NCBI RefSeq assembly: GCF_000600295.1
Contig: NZ_JEMG01000001.1
Span: 777,920-841,919, forward strand
Direction of reading: 5' to 3'
Length of the DNA stretch: 64,000 bases
Source of the DNA: Hylemonella gracilis str. Niagara R
GTDB taxonomy: Bacteria; Pseudomonadota; Gammaproteobacteria; Burkholderiales; Burkholderiaceae_C
Made by a program: the position numbers and the translations under genes. The notes beneath the pieces were generated by a model that worked only from the letters and a program-made list of their open reading frames with translations, was not told the DNA's origin and made no database searches. This document shows, piece by piece, positions 49,192-57,068 of the stretch. Positions within the stretch are counted from its first letter, which is position 1, and each line of letters opens with the position of its first letter.

Positions 49192-50136
49192 TCAGAGGGT
49201 GACGACCTGGATGCCGGGCAGGCTGCCCGCCGCAGGCGTGGGTTCGGGAAACTCTTCCTCGTCGAAGGCCAGGTCGCCGTTGGCGTCCGGCACGCCTGTC
49301 GTCTGGAGGTTCTTGAAGTCGTGCAGCGTCGCGTCCATCAGGTGCGTGGGGGCGACGTTTTGCAGCGCGCTGAACATGGTGGCCAGGCGGCCCGGGTGCT
49401 TCTTGTCCCAGTCGCGCAGCATCTCGCCGACCTGCTTGCGCTGCAGATGCTCCTGACTGCCGCAGAGCGTGCAGGGAATGATGGGGTACTGGCGGTGCGC
49501 GGCCCAGCGGATCAGGTCTTTCTCGGCCACGTAGGCCAGCGGGCGGATCACGATGAACTCGCCGTTGTCGCTGACCAGCTTGGGTGGCATGCCCTTCAAC
49601 TTGCCGCCGAAGAACATGTTGAGGAAGAAGGTCTGCAGCATGTCGTCGCGGTGGTGGCCCAGCGCGAGCTTGTTGCACTTCAGCTCGCGCGCCACCCGGT
49701 AGAGGATGCCGCGGCGCAGCCGGCTGCACAGGCTGCACATCGTCTTGCCCTCGGGGATGTTCTTCTTGACGATGGAATAGGTGTCCTGCGTCTCGATGTG
49801 GAACTCGATGCCGAGCTGCTTCAGGTAGGCGGGCAGGATGTGGTCGGGAAAACCGGGCTGCTTCTGGTCCAGGTTGACGGCCACCAGGGTGAAGTTCACC
49901 GGTGCGCGGCTCTTGAGCTTCATGAGGATGTCCAGCATGCCGTAGCTGTCCTTGCCGCCGGACATGCAGACCATGACACGGTCGCCTTCCTCGATCATGT
50001 TGTAGTCCACGATGGCGCGCCCCACCTCGCGGCACAGGCGCTTTTCAAGCTTGTGCGTCTCGCGCTCGATCTTCAGCGCCTTCTCGTGGCTGATCTCGGG
50101 GGCGGCGGTTTCGGCTTCGGTCCAGGGGGTGGTCAT
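49192..50136 (-). CDS. ttcA: tRNA 2-thiocytidine(32) synthetase TtcA
   Basis: 314 residues. PP-loop [13 protein letters not shown], the Cys pair CSLC in [15 protein letters not shown], and the later Cys motif [13 protein letters not shown] that with it holds an iron-sulfur cluster. TtcA thiolates cytidine 32 of some tRNAs. ATG 50136 is the family start. In related genomes, as I recall them, folB follows on this strand; here 9.5 kb of other genes intervene. Confidence 0.95.
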   Translation of the reverse strand: MTTPWTEAETAAPEISHEKALKIERETHKLEKRLCREVGRAIVDYNMIEEGDRVMVCMSGGKDSYGMLDILMKLKSRAPVNFTLVAVNLDQKQPGFPDHILPAYLKQLGIEFHIETQDTYSIVKKNIPEGKTMCSLCSRLRRGILYRVARELKCNKLALGHHRDDMLQTFFLNMFFGGKLKGMPPKLVSDNGEFIVIRPLAYVAEKDLIRWAAHRQYPIIPCTLCGSQEHLQRKQVGEMLRDWDKKHPGRLATMFSALQNVAPTHLMDATLHDFKNLQTTGVPDANGDLAFDEEEFPEPTPAAGSLPGIQVVTL

Positions 50137-50319
50137 GGGCTGGGGTGGCGTGAGGGGATGCGCGAGCGTCAAGGGGCTGAATTATCCGGTGCAGGCTGAC
50201 TTCCTGCCCGCTTCTGGTGCCGGCAACCCGGCGGTCCATTCTGCACCATGCAAATCAAGGGCTTAGGCCGCACCAGGGATCGCAAAACCTCATGGAGAGA
50301 TTGCAATTTCCTCAGTGCA

Positions 50320-51297
50320 TCACATGGCGGCTTGCTTTTCCAACCTGTGGCCGGAGGCAGGACCAGCATTCACCTCAGCGGCGCCAGACACGGCTGGCAA
50401 TTCCCAGCGCCAAGACGCGCGCAGGCGCGGCAGTGCAAAGTCCAAGAACTGACGCACGCGGGGCGCGAGCTGCTGCGCATGTCCGAAGACCGCGTGCAGG
50501 GGTTCAGAGGGCACGTTGATCGTGGGCAGCACCCTGACAAGCTGGCCCGCATCCAGGTAGGCGCCCACATCCCAAACTGATTTATAGAGAATCCCCGCGC
50601 CTGACAGCGCCAAGGCCAATGCGGCCTCACCATCGCTGGCCATGAAGCTGCCACGAACCTTGACCGCGACAGGGGCGCCGTCCACCTGAAACATCCAATG
50701 GGCCGAGGGACGTGCGCCGTAGACGATGCAGGCATGCTCGGGCAAGGCCGCCAAGGACGAGGGCGCGCCATGCCGGGCAATGTAGGTGGGTGCCGCGCAC
50801 AGCACCTGGTAGTGGGGGGCGATGAAGCGCGCGCTCAGGCTGGAGTCCATCAGCGCGCCGAAGCGAAAGGCCAGGTCAATCTGCTGGTCGACCAAGTCGA
50901 CGATCTCGTCACGCAGCAGCAGGCGCACGGACAGCGTCGGATGCTGCGCCTGGAACGTGCTCACCAAGGGAACCACGTACTGGCGCCCGAAGATGCGCGG
51001 CGCGGTGATGCTGAGCTGACCGCTCACCGTTTCACGCCGGCCCGCGACAAAGGCTTCCGTTTCGCCCACCTCGGCCAGGATGCGCACACAGCGCAGATGG
51101 AAGTCGCGGCCTTCGGGTGTCAGGGACTGGCTGCGGGTGGTGCGCTGCAAGAGGCGCAGGCCCAGCCGTCCTTCCAGCGCCCCGAGGCGTTTGCTGACCA
51201 CGGCCAGGGACAGCCCCAATTCCCGTGCTGCGGCAGACATGCTCCCCGTCACCACGGTACGGTCGAAGATGCGCAGGTCTTGCAGGTTGTCGATCAC
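50320..51297 (-). CDS. LysR-family transcriptional regulator
   Basis: 325 residues from GTG 51297, which gives the usual LysR start IDNLQDLRIFDRTVVTGSMSAAARELGLS; an upstream TTG (51324) would lie over an inverted repeat. Winged helix at the N-terminus, then the effector domain (GQLSITAPRIFGRQYVVPLV). It is of the CrgA/AaeR-like branch and divergent from the metallo-beta-lactamase gene, which it probably controls. Confidence 0.88.
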   Translation of the reverse strand: MIDNLQDLRIFDRTVVTGSMSAAARELGLSLAVVSKRLGALEGRLGLRLLQRTTRSQSLTPEGRDFHLRCVRILAEVGETEAFVAGRRETVSGQLSITAPRIFGRQYVVPLVSTFQAQHPTLSVRLLLRDEIVDLVDQQIDLAFRFGALMDSSLSARFIAPHYQVLCAAPTYIARHGAPSSLAALPEHACIVYGARPSAHWMFQVDGAPVAVKVRGSFMASDGEAALALALSGAGILYKSVWDVGAYLDAGQLVRVLPTINVPSEPLHAVFGHAQQLAPRVRQFLDFALPRLRASWRWELPAVSGAAEVNAGPASGHRLEKQAAM

Positions 51298-51303
51298 GGG
51301 ATT

Positions 51304-51320
51304 ATCAATTTTCCATTGAT
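51304..51320. promoter_or_regulatory. LysR-type operator candidate
   Basis: ATCAAT-TTTCC-ATTGAT, perfect inverted repeat containing T-N11-A, lies between the LysR start (51297) and the metallo-beta-lactamase gene (51401). It also argues for the GTG start of the regulator. Confidence 0.5.
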
Positions 51321-51400
51321 TCAAATTCAGCAGATGGCCAGTTTATCTCTTTGGTGGAAATTATCAGAATCCTGGGCTCTGTCCATTTCCAGGAGCTTGT

Positions 51401-52390
51401 ATGCCAGCTTATCGTTTCCCCGTCGCCGCCGCCCTGGCCGCCTTGTCCATCCTGTCCGTCCAGTTCCTCACTGCGCCGGCTGCTTACGCCCATGCCCCGC
51501 AGCCCCAGCTGTCCGAAAGCCAGGCGGGTTATTACCGGCTCAAAGTCGGCGCGATCGACATCATTGCGCTGTCCGACGGCACCGTGACCCTCAACTCCGA
51601 GCTCTTGAGCCGCATGCCGCCAGAGCAGGTGCAGTCGGTGCTGAAGCAGTCTTACGTCGGCCCCCTGCTCAATGCCTCGGTCAACGCCTACCTCATCAAG
51701 CAAGGGGAGCGCTTGATCTTGGTGGATGCAGGCACGGGCGAGCTGTATGGCCCCACGCTCAATAAACTCCCGGCCTCGCTCAAGGCGGTGGGTTACACGC
51801 CCGAACAGATCACGGACATCCTGGTCACCCACATTCACACCGACCATACCGGCGGCCTGATGGATGGCAACACCCGCGTGTTCCCCAACGCCACCATCCA
51901 CGTCGATCGGCGAGAAGTGGAGTACTGGTTGTCACCCGAAAAGCGCGCCCAGGCCCCGGCGCAGATGCAGCAGTATTTCGACCAAGCACAACTGAAGTTC
52001 GGACCTTCCGTCGCCGCTGGGAAGGTAAAGGTCTTTGATGGCGCCACCGAACTGTTTGCGGGCATTCGCTCCGTCCCTGCCTACGGTCACACGCCTGGGC
52101 ATTCCTTTTATGTGCTCGAAAGCCTAGGCGAAAAAATCGCCTTCTGGGGCGACATCCTGCATGTGGCGGAGGTGCAGTTGCCACACCCAGACGTCACCAT
52201 CCAGTTCGATGTGGACCCGACCGCCGCCGCCGCCGCGCGGGCGCGCGCATTTGCCGAGGCCGCCCAACAAGGTTATCTGATTGCCCCGGCCCATATGTCG
52301 TTCCCTGGCGTCGGGCATCTGCGTCGGGATGGCAAGGGTTATCGTTTTGTCCCCCTGCCGTATCTGAACGACTACTACCAGGCGAAATAA
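51401..52390 (+). CDS. Exported metallo-beta-lactamase-fold hydrolase
   Basis: 329 residues. Signal peptide ending about AAYAHA; then the MBL motif THIHTDHTGGL (HxHxDH) near residue 147, further ligands in YGHTPGHSFYVL and SFPGVGHL. It resembles exported lactonase/methyl-parathion-hydrolase-type enzymes (AiiA-like), so lactone or ester hydrolysis, possibly of signal molecules, is possible but unproven. ATG with AGGAG ahead. Pairs with the divergent LysR regulator. Confidence 0.88.
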   Translation: MPAYRFPVAAALAALSILSVQFLTAPAAYAHAPQPQLSESQAGYYRLKVGAIDIIALSDGTVTLNSELLSRMPPEQVQSVLKQSYVGPLLNASVNAYLIKQGERLILVDAGTGELYGPTLNKLPASLKAVGYTPEQITDILVTHIHTDHTGGLMDGNTRVFPNATIHVDRREVEYWLSPEKRAQAPAQMQQYFDQAQLKFGPSVAAGKVKVFDGATELFAGIRSVPAYGHTPGHSFYVLESLGEKIAFWGDILHVAEVQLPHPDVTIQFDVDPTAAAAARARAFAEAAQQGYLIAPAHMSFPGVGHLRRDGKGYRFVPLPYLNDYYQAK

Positions 52391-52458
52391 ACCAACGGCT
52401 CGGGGCGCGAGGGTCACAGGTCGCCCCAGGCTTGGGCCGCATCAGACGAGGAATTCCC

Positions 52459-53247
52459 TCAAAGCGGCCCAGGCTCAGCGCTGGGATTCAAGTCAATTTT
52501 GTATCTGACCGCCGTTCGCGCCAGCGATTGCGTCATCATCGCGATGTCTTGTGTCCAGAACAATTGTTCGGCTGGATTGCCCAGGATGGCATGTTCGGCG
52601 AACACTGTCGACCACATCGAGACTATATGCTCGTCGCCCAGTTGGGCATGCTCGAAGTTGGTGTGATAACCGACTTTCTCGGCGCCAGAGAAAGTGAACC
52701 TGAAGACCTCCTTGAGCTTTTCGATGTCGTCCGGGCCGCTGACTTTCACGAAATAGATGACGCTCAAACGTTTGACGTTGAGACCGATCCAGAACTTCAT
52801 TTGGAAGTCCGCCAAGGTGAGGTGGTAGTTGCAGCCAAAGATGTCCTTGCGGCGTCCATGCACGGTCGAGGCCCGAGTAACCGGCATGACGGTGACCGTC
52901 TGCTCCGCCTGCAGCTGAGGTATTTCGATGCGTGACAGACTCTCGACCAGGTGTCGATCAAGGAACAGGTTGGTCTTCTCATAGAGCCTTGTCGTGCTGA
53001 GCTGTCTCTCCGCGAACAGCACGAAGACCATGATGGCGAAAGCGCCGATGGCGGTTTGAGCGATCGCCATCAATGGAACCACGCGTTCACTCGCCTGGGG
53101 CGTGGAAAAAAGGAAATGGAGGCCCGCGCCAATCGCGCAGAGGCCAAGTAGTGCCAACAGAACCAATAGCGCGATCCGTGCCCAGAGTGGCAAAAAGATG
53201 ATCTGTTGGGCATCCAAGTTGTTTGGTTGAGCAAGGCTGTCGCGCAT
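52459..53247 (-). CDS. Membrane-anchored protein of unknown function
   Basis: 262 residues. Two helices at about residues 23-50 and 58-83 (IALLVLLALLGLCAIGAGLHFLF and an AIGAFAIMVFVLF segment) and a 170-residue cytoplasmic part I do not recognise. The layout resembles the AT-rich gene at 12324 (two N-terminal helices, soluble tail) without clear sequence kinship. It converges with the metallo-beta-lactamase gene. An accessory, possibly defence- or stress-related gene; no function is claimed. Confidence 0.6.
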   Translation of the reverse strand: MRDSLAQPNNLDAQQIIFLPLWARIALLVLLALLGLCAIGAGLHFLFSTPQASERVVPLMAIAQTAIGAFAIMVFVLFAERQLSTTRLYEKTNLFLDRHLVESLSRIEIPQLQAEQTVTVMPVTRASTVHGRRKDIFGCNYHLTLADFQMKFWIGLNVKRLSVIYFVKVSGPDDIEKLKEVFRFTFSGAEKVGYHTNFEHAQLGDEHIVSMWSTVFAEHAILGNPAEQLFWTQDIAMMTQSLARTAVRYKIDLNPSAEPGPL

Positions 53248-53603
53248 GATGTCGATGACAATTGAGTTGGCAATTATGTGCTATATAAATCAAAGACTTA
53301 TGGTGCTCTAGAAGTCCCAGAATTTCACGCGGAGTCTGCAATCTCATTTGCAATTCAATTGTCGGAAAGTCCTTTCGACAATTGCTGCTTTTATTGGCAT
53401 CTGTCCAAACAATATCGAACACGCCGAGCTCGCACATAAGTTGGCCGCTCAGAGAATAGCCGTTCTTCCAATGCAACCTGTTAGGACAGATTCATGAAGT
53501 GGCTGTCAATGACAGCCCCGCAGCGGTTGCAGCCGGTCGCTACGGAAGCCTGACTGACCTGTTGCGGCTACATAGCGGTCGCTCAGCACCTGGACAGTTG
53601 GGC
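53248..53603. other. Gene-free AT-rich stretch with transposon-end-like palindrome
   Basis: No convincing gene. An AT-rich run (53270-53300) is followed at 53356-53384 by a near-perfect palindrome with outer arms CAATTGTCG and CGACAATTG. The left arm belongs to TTGCAATTCAATTGTCGG (53348-53365), which resembles two repeats at 59586-59624 beside folB. This may be the edge of a mobile element. Open frames across it have no protein-like features. Confidence 0.45.
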
Positions 53604-53669
53604 CTTTAACGTTTCGAGCTAACCGGCCCGTGGAGGCAGGCATCACCGGGGACAAGCTTCGAGTTGATT
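53604..53669 (-). repeat. Integron attC site of cassette 3
   Basis: Read on the minus strand: AATCAAC, then TCGAAGC, a central spacer, GCTCGA and GTTAAAG. The outer AAC/GTT boxes and the inner TCGAAGC/GCTCGA arms pair, leaving one unpaired A, as attC sites require. It is less canonical than the other two, and the stop codon of cassette 3 falls in its last box. Confidence 0.6.
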
Positions 53670-54187
53670 GCTTTGACCACCGCAGCCCTGTGCTTGCCTA
53701 TGAGAAAGTGGCGGGGCAGATACTTCAAGAGTGGGTGACTGCGCTTGGCACGGATGACCGAGGCCACGTGTTCCCGAACTTCGATGAGCGTGGCTCGATC
53801 CCATGCCCAAAGCACTTGATCCTTAACCGCGATGGCGTAATAGGCATCTCTCGGCCATTGGAGTTGATGCTTTCTTAGAAGTGTGCAGCGCCGACATGAG
53901 ATAACGCCCCAAATCGGATACTGACTGAGTCGGCGTTTTGGTGTTCCCCAGAACAAGCCCTTGAACGGGTTATCTGGGTCCCCCCATGCAAAGACTGAGG
54001 GGAATCGTTCTCGTACGAAGCAGTTATTCCACCTGACGAGGTCACTAGTGCCGGGCGTTCCTTCACGATGGAACTCAAAAGGTGGCTGAAAGCTAGCCTC
54101 GCTGGTGCAGCGCGGACACTCAACGGCGACATTGTTTGGCATTCCGTGAACGCTGCGGCCCCGCTGCGTTCCCCACGAGTACTCCAT
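53606..54187 (-). CDS. Integron cassette 3 protein, Cys-rich, unknown function
   Basis: 193 residues from ATG 54187, which lies 16 bases after the preceding attC and has AGGAA upstream; the frame also opens inside the attC. It has two CxxC pairs, VECPRCTSEA and ISCRRCTLL, that could bind zinc, with about 75 residues between them, and a basic C-terminal half. I recognise no family, which is usual for cassette genes. It is transcribed away from intI, with the other cassettes. Confidence 0.65.
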   Translation of the reverse strand: MEYSWGTQRGRSVHGMPNNVAVECPRCTSEASFQPPFEFHREGTPGTSDLVRWNNCFVRERFPSVFAWGDPDNPFKGLFWGTPKRRLSQYPIWGVISCRRCTLLRKHQLQWPRDAYYAIAVKDQVLWAWDRATLIEVREHVASVIRAKRSHPLLKYLPRHFLIGKHRAAVVKAINSKLVPGDACLHGPVSSKR

Positions 54188-54202
54188 AGCGGTTCCTGTG
54201 AT

Positions 54203-54280
54203 GCCTAACGTGAAGCGAAGGGGCACGTCGTAAGCGCGTTCCAGCGACCGGAGGGAGCGAGCTTGAGCATAGGGTTAGCG
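54203..54280 (-). repeat. Integron attC site of cassette 2
   Basis: Outer boxes on the minus strand are CGCTAAC and GTTAGGC, with inner arms CTCAAGC and GCTTCA-like separated by a GC-rich spacer, 78 bases in all. The stop codon of cassette 2 lies in the first box, as is common. Confidence 0.8.
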
Positions 54281-54625
54281 ACTGCAGTCACTTGGGGATA
54301 CCTCGCGAATGCTTGCAACTTTCTTGATATGAAAGAAAGCTGGATATGCTGAGATGAACTCACCATCGGTAGTTTTTGTTTTTCTTCCAAGCTCGCCATC
54401 TAATTCAACGAACACCCCATGCTCAGAAAGAGCGGAGGATTTTTTTAGCCCCTCGGAAATGAGTAAATTTCTTACCTTCTTTGGAGCTAAGAACCAGTAA
54501 CCGGTCTTGCTCCCGCAAGGATAAAAAGCTTCATTCTCCGGGCCAACATATAAGTGTCCACGGGATGCTTCGGCAGCAGAGGAACTGGCAATCATTGTTC
54601 CGAGAAGAGCGGCAACAATTTTCAT
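54275..54625 (-). CDS. Integron cassette 2 protein, exported, unknown function
   Basis: 116 residues. The ATG is three bases after the attC of cassette 1. Signal peptide of about 20 residues (KIVAALLGTMIASSSAAEA). The mature part has two Cys and a basic/aromatic core (YPCGSKTGYWFLAPKKVRN); no family recognised. AT-richer than core genes. Its stop lies inside the next attC. Confidence 0.7.
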   Translation of the reverse strand: MKIVAALLGTMIASSSAAEASRGHLYVGPENEAFYPCGSKTGYWFLAPKKVRNLLISEGLKKSSALSEHGVFVELDGELGRKTKTTDGEFISAYPAFFHIKKVASIREVSPSDCSR

Positions 54626-54627
54626 AT

Positions 54628-54687
54628 CGCTAACGTGGAGCTAAGCGGCCGCCGCTTGCGGCGGTCTGCTTGAGCGCAGGGTTAGAA
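54628..54687 (-). repeat. Integron attC site of cassette 1
   Basis: A textbook site of 60 bases on the minus strand: TTCTAAC, CGCTCAAGC, a GC-rich GCCGC/GCGGC hairpin top, GCTTAGCTC, GTTAGCG. Arms pair with one unpaired base in the left inner arm. It closely resembles attC sites of resistance cassettes such as aadA. Confidence 0.92.
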
Positions 54688-54976
54688 CGTGGAGCTTGAT
54701 GCAGAACACGACCAGCAACACACCGCCAAGAAATGCACCGACTGCAAGCGAGGTTAGGTAGGCAATGACCTGCCATGTTGCACTCAAAGTGGCGAAACCA
54801 AAAAATGCAATCGTGAGCACCGTGGCGATGCCACCAACAGTAGAACCGATAACGAAAACGAAAGTTATCCGAATGGCAATTGAGGTTGGCTGAGAGAAGC
54901 GAGCACCCGCAAACGCAATGACCAGAAGAACTACTGCGCCGGGAAGGACAACCAATGCTGAGAATATAGGCGCCAT
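54641..54976 (-). CDS. Integron cassette 1 protein, small membrane protein
   Basis: 111 residues with about three to four membrane helices (FSALVVLPGAVVLLVIAFAG, ITFVFVIGSTVGGIATVLTI, VIAYLTSLAVGAFLGGVLLVV). The C-terminus LTLRSSRPPQAAAA is encoded by the attC site itself, which is translated through to a TAG in its inner arm, a known habit of cassette genes. First cassette, directly after attI, so nearest to any cassette promoter. Function unknown. Confidence 0.75.
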   Translation of the reverse strand: MAPIFSALVVLPGAVVLLVIAFAGARFSQPTSIAIRITFVFVIGSTVGGIATVLTIAFFGFATLSATWQVIAYLTSLAVGAFLGGVLLVVFCIKLHVLTLRSSRPPQAAAA

Positions 54977-54980
54977 AGCG

Positions 54981-55040
54981 TTTTAACGTAATGTCCGGAG
55001 CAAAGTCTGCTCTATAAGTTGAGCGCTGCTCCATAAGTTG
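54981..55040 (-). other. Integron attI recombination site
   Basis: On the minus strand the core is GTTAAAAC at the boundary with cassette 1. Two direct repeats of 15 bases, CAACTTATGGAGCAG and CAACTTATAGAGCAG (at 55026-55040 and 55007-55021), match the paired integrase-binding repeats of attI1, where TTATGGAGCAGC also occurs. It lies between the divergent intI fragment and the array, where attI belongs. Confidence 0.85.
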
Positions 55041-55112
55041 GTCATGTGTCCCTCCTGAGATTGGCTTGCAACGTGGCTTGACACTCAATGCGCTGGATAT
55101 ATGTCCAGCTAT

Positions 55113-55199
55113 ATGAATCCGACGAAAACCAGCACTCCTGTGCTGCAGTCCACACGGATTCTGGACCAGTTGCGCAAGCGGGTTCGGTACATCCACTAT
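55113..55199 (+). pseudogene. intI: 5' fragment of integron integrase gene intI
   Basis: ATG 55113 opens a frame whose first 29 codons give an IntI-like N-terminus: STRILDQLRKRVRYIHY matches the conserved start of integron integrases ([22 protein letters not shown]). After the Tyr the match ends (RYGKSIL follows) and a stop comes 19 codons later, so the catalytic domain is lost. It is divergent from the cassettes, with attI between, exactly the integron layout. The break point abuts the region of the tyrosine recombinase at 55250. Confidence 0.82.
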
Positions 55200-55249
55200 A
55201 GATATGGAAAGAGCATCCTACGGCTCCCTCAACTCGATGGGAGACCATC

Positions 55250-55873
55250 ATGGAAGCAGTAGGAAATGCCACTCATCATGAGCCGTGGAACAAGGGAAAA
55301 ATCGTTGGCCAGAAGGCACCATTCAAGCCAAAGGACATCTGGGCACTCCGTGTTCGACTCCAAATGCAAGGGCGTACGCGGGAACTTGCACTTCTCAATC
55401 TGGGCATCGATAGCAAGTTACGTGGGTGTGACCTGGTCGCACTCAAAGTTCGCGACGTATGCCATGGCGACCAGGTGGCGAGCCGCGCCATCGTCATGCA
55501 GCAAAAAACCCAACGACCGGTTCAATTCGAAATCACCGCAGCCACCCGAGAAGCCTTAGCGGCGTGGATCAGGCATGCCGGGTTGAAGCCGGACAACTTC
55601 CTATTCCCCAGCAGGCTTCACGAGTCGCCTCATCTCGGCACTCGACAGTACTCCCGAATACTCAGACATTAGGTGGACGAGCTGGGACTGGACCGGGCTG
55701 ACTACGGAACGCATTCGATGCGCAGAACCAAGGCCACGTTGATCTACCGGCGGACTAAGAATCTTCGCGCCGTCCAGTTGCTCCTCGGGCATTCCAAGCT
55801 GGAGTCAACCGTGAGGTATCTGGGCATCGAAGTCGACGACGCCCTGGAAATCTCTGAACAGACGGAGATCTGA
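55250..55873 (+). pseudogene. Tyrosine recombinase gene interrupted by one amber codon
   Basis: A single frame of 207 codons with one internal TAG at 55670-55672 (codon 141). Catalytic residues are all present: R58 in SKLRGCDL, K86, H155 and R158 in GTHSMRRTKA, H181 in LLLGHSKLES, Y190 in TVRYLGIEV. Relatives of this short recombinase family, as I recall them, have Trp at the stop position (Trp-Val-x-Glu), so a TGG to TAG change explains it. Ribosome-binding site GGGAGACC precedes the ATG. Distinct from intI. Recent loss or readthrough both fit. Confidence 0.85.
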
Positions 55874-55979
55874 AGTAGTGGTGGTGTTGGCGCGACTGCG
55901 GGGTCGTGCTGACACCCCTGTTGTCCGCTACAGGGCACGACGCTAGACTGGCGAAAACGGCCAGAAGCGGACATCGATC

Positions 55980-56399
55980 ATGCGAATCTTCTACATGTTT
56001 TGGTTTTTCTTCTGCTCCGGCTGGGGCTACCTTGTAGCGACATTTCCTGCCGAAGCCGCGCCGCCGCTCTCCCAATCTCTCGTCCCATTCCCGGTAGCAA
56101 TGGCTATGGCTATGGCGTTCACCTGGTGGGAGTCGAGAGGGATCAAGAGTCGGAAACTTCCCGCACCCTCGTTACGTCTCAAGCCGTGGGATTTGCCGAT
56201 AGGCTTGATGGTTTTCATTGGCCTGACCTTTACCTTCACGGGTATTTGGGGCGTCGCTCTGGCGATTGGTTTCGGCCTATCAAGTCCAACGCAGGCTTTG
56301 TACTTTCTGGCTCTGGGCCTTGGATTCGCCATTGGTTGCTATACCGCGAGTCGCCTCATGCCGGACCGCTTCACCAACACGGCTGCTCGCTCGGGGTAG
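55980..56399 (+). CDS. Small membrane protein of unknown function
   Basis: 139 residues. Helices at about residues 3-22 (FYMFWFFFCSGWGYLVATF), 33-50, 70-95 and 100-125. No family recognised. It starts 106 bases after the recombinase frame and shares its strand. Composition is intermediate between island and core. It could be a mobile-element passenger. Confidence 0.55.
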   Translation: MRIFYMFWFFFCSGWGYLVATFPAEAAPPLSQSLVPFPVAMAMAMAFTWWESRGIKSRKLPAPSLRLKPWDLPIGLMVFIGLTFTFTGIWGVALAIGFGLSSPTQALYFLALGLGFAIGCYTASRLMPDRFTNTAARSG

Positions 56400-56707
56400 G
56401 GCGTCCGCTTCGGGCCCGAAGCCGTCCCTCAAACTGCTAGAGGTGAGGGACTGCAATCAGCCTGAACCGGACCTCGCGCTTTGGACGGCGGCTGTGCAGC
56501 GATTGCTGGCGGTCGTCGTCACTGCGTAAAGGCGCGGTCATAGCCAAAGAGCGGCCATTCGGGTACCGCCATGTTCGCCACCCCATTGACCGGTTTCAGT
56601 GGAGCAATTAACGGTGACAACGGCCCATTGCCTAGCTTATCAAACCTCGCTACCTTGCCAAGCGCTGCCGCTTTTCGTGATAAGTGTTTGCGTGCTGGAC
56701 GCCAAGT
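56400..56707. other. Non-coding stretch between membrane protein and kinase remnant
   Basis: No gene, hairpin terminator or attC-like site could be supported here. Short open frames lack protein-like features. It probably consists of insertion and deletion debris. Confidence 0.4.
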
Positions 56708-56938
56708 GTCACCGTCGAAAACACGGTCGATGAGATCGATCCGAAAATCATGCTCCGGCTGTTCGACCGCTTCTATCGAGCAAATCCATCGCGGGCACAG
56801 CCCGACTTAGAAGGTGCCGGGCTCGGCCTTGCCATCACGCGAGCCATCATAAAGACGCACGGAGGCAAGATCGAAGTTTCATCCGCTCAGGGCCGCACGA
56901 GATTTACGTTGGTTTTCATCAAAGTGCGCCCGACATGA
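56708..56938 (+). pseudogene. C-terminal remnant of a heavy-metal sensor histidine kinase
   Basis: The reading frame gives the last 76 residues of a CusS/CopS-type kinase: VTVENTVDEIDP, LFDRFYRANPSRAQ, GAGLGLAITRAIIKTHGGKIEV, GRTRFTLVF. The G2 box and C-terminus are intact, but the membrane, HAMP, H-box and N-box parts are absent upstream. It suggests that a metal-responsive two-component system once stood beside the metal operon at 57069-59173. Confidence 0.75.
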
Positions 56939-57068
56939 GCGCAAACACCAGTGGCATCTTTGCGCACGCGACGCATCTGCAAATCCCGTACACATGCAAG
57001 GAGCAGTTCTTTCGGCATCTGCTGGTGCCGCAAGCCTTCACCTGATGGACCGTTGGGAATCTGAGAAA

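Noticed and set aside
53087-53476. 129-residue minus-strand frame in the AT-rich gap
   Set aside because: Overlaps the 5' part of the membrane-protein gene and the palindrome; no protein-like pattern.
54630-55196. 188-residue minus-strand frame across attI and cassette 1
   Set aside because: Covers attI, attC and the cassette in another frame; its tail is an out-of-frame attC reading.
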